Source: Chelonoidis abingdonii (lineage: Eukaryota; Chordata; Testudines; Testudinidae). Taken from it: DNA of 64,000 nt. Every line of letters starts with the position of its first letter. The stretch's first letter is position 1. This document shows positions 59,186 to 64,000 of this stretch, piece after piece. Position numbers and translations under genes: made by a program. The stretch is from NCBI RefSeq assembly GCF_003597395.2, contig NC_133771.1:47076076-47140075 (forward strand), read 5' to 3'. The notes beneath the pieces were generated by a model. The model saw only the letters and a program-made list of their open reading frames with translations, made no database searches and was not told the origin of the DNA.

Positions 59186-59547
59186 AATAGAGTGATCCCT
59201 CTAACAAATTGGTTCATAGAGTTTCATCTTTAAATGCTGCATAAGATTAAAAAGTTGTGAAAGATTCGTGTATCTATAAGATAGTCACAGTCTGACTGTA
59301 TGCAACATGTGGCACACCGTGTTGTGGCAGTAGAGATGGTGCCTGTAATATCCTTAAAACAGTTCCTGTATAGTCCTGACCAGAACTTGCTTTGGAGCAA
59401 CCAAAGAAGAGACTGCACCCCAAGAATCCATCCTATGTTTTATACTGAGTCAACGCATTCTTGGATAAGACTATGAGATTTCAGCATAAGGAGAGTATTC
59501 TGGCAAAATAAGCGTGTTTAGTAAAGCTTAAACAGTAGTTCTGTAGC

Positions 59548-60042
59548 TCAGTGCTTTGATCCTAGGAGCACCCAGTAAGCTGGTACCCAGCATTGTCCTT
59601 GAAAAACACCCATGTCCCTAACCTCTTTGTATTTCTGCTGCCTGTATTTACTAACAACGTAGCTATCCCTGGCATCTCTAAAACAATTTTCTGTAAAAGG
59701 CAGTAAGTTGCAGAGGGCTTGTGCTGTGATGTTGCCTGGTGAATGTAATCCAAGCAGGTGTCTTCGTGCTGCCTCTATTTCTATTGTCAGACCAACTTTA
59801 ACATTTAGTATGTTTTGTTCTAGTTGCAGGACAAAAATAGATCTTGCTCCTATTTTCACCACTGAACCCCTACAAGTGTGGGCAAATTTAAATTTACTTG
59901 CAACCAACTCTGAGGTATTTGGCCAAGGAAGTAGAAACAAGGAAATATGTTCCTTTTTGCAACATATGTCACTATTAAATGGTGCTTTGCAAGGCTCACC
60001 CATGGGACTCGTATTTCCAGACCATGAACCAAGTAATTGCAA
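59548..60042 (-). other. Unrecognised 164-codon open frame
   Basis: Longest non-repeat open frame between the two genes, overlapped by a 137-codon frame on the + strand (59708-60121). The - frame reads GLTIEIEAARRHLLGLHSPG and RDSYVVSKYRQQKYKEVRD. I recognise no domain, signal peptide or splice pattern. Openness on both strands suggests chance or a transposon remnant rather than a gene. Confidence 0.15.
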
Positions 60043-60124
60043 AGTTGGCAGTGTAGTACTCCCAGGTACTGATCATACTGAAAGTGGTGTGATTTCCAGT
60101 CTAGAAGTATGGAAAGGCTGAGTA

Positions 60125-60365
60125 AATGGCTTGGGACTGGGAGCTTACAGATTTGAGCAGACTTTGTGTGACTTTAGGAGAATCACTTAACTACTCCATG
60201 TCTCAGTTTCTTCATCTGTTAAATGGGGTTAATAATACTTCCCTTCAGGCATCTTCTGAAATCCAAGTCTTTAATATTGTGATGCATTTTGAAAACATCA
60301 GATGGAAGGCACTGTATCAATACCAAGTATTAGCTATAGTAACAGTAGCACTACCGACTAAGCAA
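60125..60365 (+). repeat. MIR-like SINE element
   Basis: TTGTGTGACTTTAGGAGAAT, TGTCTCAGTTTCTTCATCTG, TTAAATGGGGTTAATAATAC in order, then a GATGGAAGGCACTGTATCAA tail. Confidence 0.75.
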
Positions 60366-62094
60366 ATTTAGAGGATCTGGCAAAGAACACAGGAACTGCA
60401 ATACAACATCAGACCAGTGGTTCTTTTAGCCCAGTATTCTGTCTCTGGCAAGGACCTGAACTAGAAGCTTTTGAAGAAGATTCCCAGCAGAAACAGTTAT
60501 AGCATAACCAGCTCAAAAGAGAGCTCCTCCCTCACCCTCATCAATTATTTGTTGGCTTATGTTCTAAAGCAGGAGGGTTTATAACCCGTCTTAAATATTT
60601 TTATCTTATTGAATATAAATGTGGCTATTGTCATTAATAAAACTTAGCATAGAAATCTTCAGATAGATTTGATGAATAATAAAAATAAAAGGTGCCAAAT
60701 TATATGTTGGAGTGATAATGGTTGACAGACTAAGTAGGGAGGTTGCTGAATTAGCCAACACCTAACAAGATGACTACCACACTGGGATATATATTAGATT
60801 TGTACAACATACCTGGTCATGAAAGCTGCTGCAGACCCTTATATTTCACAAACTGCAATATACATTTTGAAACATTCTATAAATATACTTTATCCTCCTC
60901 TTATAAATGTCACTAAACTCCACCCTTACTGCTGATGGTATCATTTCCATAGCAACAAAAGTACCTCAAAGTAGAAAAGGTAGGGAGAATCTAATGAAAG
61001 AAAACATGCAAACAAAAGACAAATGATTAGACTGACCCTATTTGACAAACACCAAGTATTTCATGGTGTGGAGTACTATAACATGTTTACTGCCACTTAT
61101 TTTGTAATATTCTTGATCCAAGCTAGTACCAATAAAAACTTTATGGCATCTCACATCATAACGTATTGTCAGGGCATTGCTTGGAAGACTAGAGAGTAGA
61201 AATGAGCTCAAACTACAAAGTTTGAATCTGGATCCCAAAGCCCAAGGGTGTTTGGATTCAGGGTTTTGGTTCAGCCCATTATACTAATAGGAGCCAGCCA
61301 TGAAATGTGGATCTAGATCTGAACTTCCTCAGAGTATCTGGGTCCAGAGCAGTCTCTTCTAGTGATCGCTGCTAAGTTCCAACTTAGTCCACAGCTTTGA
61401 AATACTGTACACTTTGCTGTGGAATGGAGAACAATGAAACAGAATCCAAAGAGTGACAGAGATTATATAGCTACCGAAAAGATACACGCTCCAAGGGAAG
61501 TTTAAAGAAATCTGCCAACATTTTCAAAGTTGGTCACCTAAAGGTAGGCAGCAAAACCCATATTTAGGCACCGACATATTTGGCTTGATTTTTCATGAGT
61601 GGTGCCCTCTGATAGCTCTTATTAAAATCAAGTTTGCATAATTTAAATATGGAGTGGAATAAGGGACATACGTATTCAAGGACTGTTGCAGCCTTAGACT
61701 AAAAATAGGGCAAGTTTTGCAAACATAAAATGGCCAATATTAAGAACAATTCAAGGGTGACAGGAGATATCAGTGAGGCTTCATGAATGGACATGTCCAC
61801 AGACAGGGAGTAGATACATCCCAGGGAATGATGTAGGGGATAAAATGAACTGGAATTGATTATGGCTCCTCTGTCCTGCTGCACAGGGGAGATGAGAGGC
61901 CTGCAGGGAAGTGCAGGGTGGCTGTGCTCCCTAAGCCTGTTTATCTACCCCCTGCACAGTCTTCTGTGCCTATGTAGAGTGAGGGGTAGAGGGCTGCCTA
62001 ATCAGAATGGCAGCATTTTACATCCACGTTACACAGAGCAGAGAATCAGGCCCACTTTTACAGGTGCAGGGAAGAGGGGAAATAATAAACATGA
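60366..62094. other. Intergenic, GCM1 3' side
   Basis: Part is expected to be GCM1 3' UTR (- strand). I see no close canonical AATAAA on the - strand next to the stop, so the transcript end cannot be placed. Confidence 0.4.
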
Positions 62095-62844
62095 TCATCG
62101 TAAAGGATAGAGACTAAAAATCATTTCAGTGTTGCAGTAATCCAGATTGGTGTATTTTCTTTCTTCTTCAAAGTCCCATTCGTTTCCTTTCGTGAGTGGT
62201 GAAGGCTGTTGATGGTGATGTGCAGAATTCATAATGAAGTAGGGATCCTCCGAAGAGAGATGGTAGAAAGAGGAAGGGATGTAGCTGCTGTTGTAATTCA
62301 CATGCAATTTCCCTTCATAAAAATCATCTCCAGACAGGCCTGGGTTAGGCCTGGAAGGATGGTAGCCAGCCTTTGTTGTAGGTGGTTTATTGGGAACATG
62401 TTGGATACTGGAGTCCATACAGCTTTGTGGAGAAATGATTTCACAATGCAGATCAGCCAAAGATAAAGTAGAACCATTGCAACACTTGTCAGTACATGGA
62501 TTCCTTTCTAGGGTAGTGTTCTTATTCCAGGGTTGTGGCTCTCCATAGTCAGCATACATATTGCACACAGAAGGTCCAGACAGGTCTCTACTGTCAAGCT
62601 CCCTGCTGCCAATTTCTTTGCACTTCTCGTAGTATTTGTTAGATCCTATGTCCTGAGAGTGTTCTGTTAGGTCAGGGGATCTTCCAAAACCATAGTTTTT
62701 GGCAAGAGACAAACAATTATTTATTTGCTCTTGAGAGTTTTTGTCTAGTAAATGTCCATTAAAACTACAGGGTGATATGTAGTTTTCCTGATTGGAAAGA
62801 AGTAAAGGCCAAGCTTCCTGACTTTGCATCTCACCTATCAGGGA
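62095..62844 (-). CDS. GCM1: GCM1 last coding exon (C-terminal transactivation region)
   Basis: An open stretch of about 249 codons on the - strand, from an acceptor CTTAAG (exon begins at 62844; an alternative AG would start it at 62834) to a TGA at 62097-62095. The first codons are SLIGE followed by the Met at 62829. The protein is Ser/Asn/Tyr-rich, with HHHQQPSPL and an aromatic C-terminus MIFSLYPLR, typical of a low-complexity activation region and with no zinc-binding GCM domain, which is encoded by earlier exons beyond the right edge. Identification combines this character, a length that fits the last exon of the 436-residue human protein, and the position convergent to FBXO9, where GCM1 sits in mammals. 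GCM1 is a DNA-binding transcription factor, best known in mammalian trophoblast; its role in an egg-laying reptile is unclear. GCM2 is the main alternative but its locus differs. Confidence 0.85.
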   Translation of the reverse strand, partial: SLIGEMQSQEAWPLLLSNQENYISPCSFNGHLLDKNSQEQINNCLSLAKNYGFGRSPDLTEHSQDIGSNKYYEKCKEIGSRELDSRDLSGPSVCNMYADYGEPQPWNKNTTLERNPCTDKCCNGSTLSLADLHCEIISPQSCMDSSIQHVPNKPPTTKAGYHPSRPNPGLSGDDFYEGKLHVNYNSSYIPSSFYHLSSEDPYFIMNSAHHHQQPSPLTKGNEWDFEEERKYTNLDYCNTEMIFSLYPLR

Positions 62845-64000
62845 CTTAAGAAAGAAAAATAAAATTTAATAATTAACTCAACAAAACAAACAAAAAAGAA
62901 ACCCTTATAACTAACGCAGACCAATTAATACTCTTAATGTAAACAATAAAACAGATCTAGTCAGAGTACCAAAGATATCTGAGTTTATATTTCTTCTGTC
63001 CTTGCATTATGTTAATATTGTGCATCGTAATGGTGAATCTTAGTAGGCCGATGGTACAGTATAAGAGAAATGTAAAATGGAAAGAAACCCATCCAAGTCT
63101 GGTGTCTCTTCCTTTGAACTTATCTGTTTCTTCATAATAGAGGAGCACAGTTGGGGCCCCAAATGATAAACAGCAAATGAAAGTCAAAGTTCAGAGAAAG
63201 AAGAAGGCTCTAGTTTTAGGATGCTAGTCTGGGACTTTTAAGACTTGGGTTCTCTTCTCTTACACAGACTTCCTGTATAACCTTGGGCAAGTCACATAAT
63301 CACTCTGCCCGTCTGTAAAATGGAGATAATAGTACTATGAGGGGGGTTGTGAAAATAAATACATTAAAGGTGGAGTGCTCAGATGCTATGCTGATGGGGA
63401 GCCTTGTAAGTATAGCATAGTTCAGCCTCCAAAGTCCTTCCAAAGGCTTACTAGAAAATGTACCTTGAATTGAATACTAGAGTATATCAAAATAATACTT
63501 ATTAATGAAATTGCAGTTTCAATACATGTACTATGACAAAGGATAATTTACTTATTTCTGTGGAGCTTTGCTGCAATTGGATAGGATGTTTTTTTTTAAA
63601 TGGTTGTTACATTTGAAGTTGATTTTTTTTTTCATCCCAATAAATATGATTCTTCAGACATTTGTAAAAGTATTTCCCCTTATTTTTAGTTGACATTTTT
63701 ATTTCTTTAAAATTCAGAGCTTCATGAATGTCAGTTTCATTCAATGAAGGCGCAGCACACTGGAAGTATTCTGCTGAGCATACTTTCTGGGTATTTTGCA
63801 ATCTCTTTAAATACTCTAATTATTGGATTATAATTTTACAAGGTTTAATTCCTTGCAGAACACCTTCTTTTTGTGTACATTTAATGATTAGTGCTTACAG
63901 TCTTCTGTTCTTTGTCATTTTACTTTTGCATCCTTTTCATTATTGCAACTTTATGACTTGATGGACCCAACCGCAGTAAAACTCCCTTCACATATTCTTC
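62845..64000 (-). other. GCM1: GCM1 intron, partial
   Basis: Sequence upstream (on the - strand) of the GCM1 last exon. I see no further GCM1 exon and no GCM-domain Cys/His pattern to the window end. It contains one MIR-like SINE around 63220-63420; the rest is AT-rich and unassigned. Confidence 0.6.
63220..63420 (+). repeat. MIR-like SINE element in GCM1 intron
   Basis: GACTTGGGTTCTCTTCTCTT, ACCTTGGGCAAGTCACATAA, CGTCTGTAAAATGGAGATAA in order, then a decayed tail. Confidence 0.75.

Noticed and set aside
1..64000. CRISPR array, operons, phage or bacterial defence system
   Set aside because: No regularly spaced identical repeats with unique spacers, no Shine-Dalgarno-linked gene runs; all coding sequence is spliced vertebrate type.

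Overview
The window is ordinary vertebrate nuclear DNA, most probably from a turtle. It has multi-exon genes with GT-AG introns, CR1-type LINE tails, MIR/CORE-SINE-like elements and many short DNA transposons (hAT, PIF/Harbinger-like with 3-bp TNA target duplications, Tigger/mariner-like with TA duplications). The organism call is an inference from repeat types I associate with turtles; a crocodilian is the main alternative. Two protein-coding genes are present, facing each other tail to tail.

FBXO9 (F-box only protein 9, + strand) covers 5236-43345. Twelve consecutive coding exons join in frame, all with AG/GT borders, to give 430 codons plus a stop. Only the first exon, expected to supply the start Met, is missing; it should lie to the left of the window. 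The longest intron (10631-28498, about 17.9 kb) has been filled by nested repeats. A 3' UTR with an AATAAA at 43796 follows, and a possible distal poly(A) signal lies at 45144. GCM1 (- strand) is represented by its last coding exon (62095-62844); its GCM DNA-binding domain would be encoded to the right of the window. The order FBXO9 then convergent GCM1 agrees with the mammalian 6p12 arrangement as I know it.

Layout: 1-5235 is FBXO9 intron 1, with a hAT fragment carrying a nested MITE, a Tigger-like MITE and a Harbinger-like element. 5236-10630 holds exons 2-4, a complete palindromic hAT copy (5652-7258) and the first copy of a repeat family with tRNA-like modules. 10631-28498 is the large repeat-rich intron. 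28499-43345 holds exons 5-13. 43346-62094 is the intergenic interval, with an assembly gap (45694-46671), LTR-like segments, a decayed CR1 RT region split by an LTR-like insertion, and SINE-like pieces. 62095-64000 is GCM1 last exon and intron.

I found no CRISPR array, rRNA gene, functional tRNA gene, operon or prokaryote-like system, and no convincing new multi-gene system. The more interesting signals are structural: nested transposons whose target duplications can be read directly, several foldback elements able to make long RNA hairpins, a repeat family with oppositely oriented tRNA-like promoters, direct repeats flanking FBXO9 exon 12, and a phased GCACAC motif array in an LTR-like segment.
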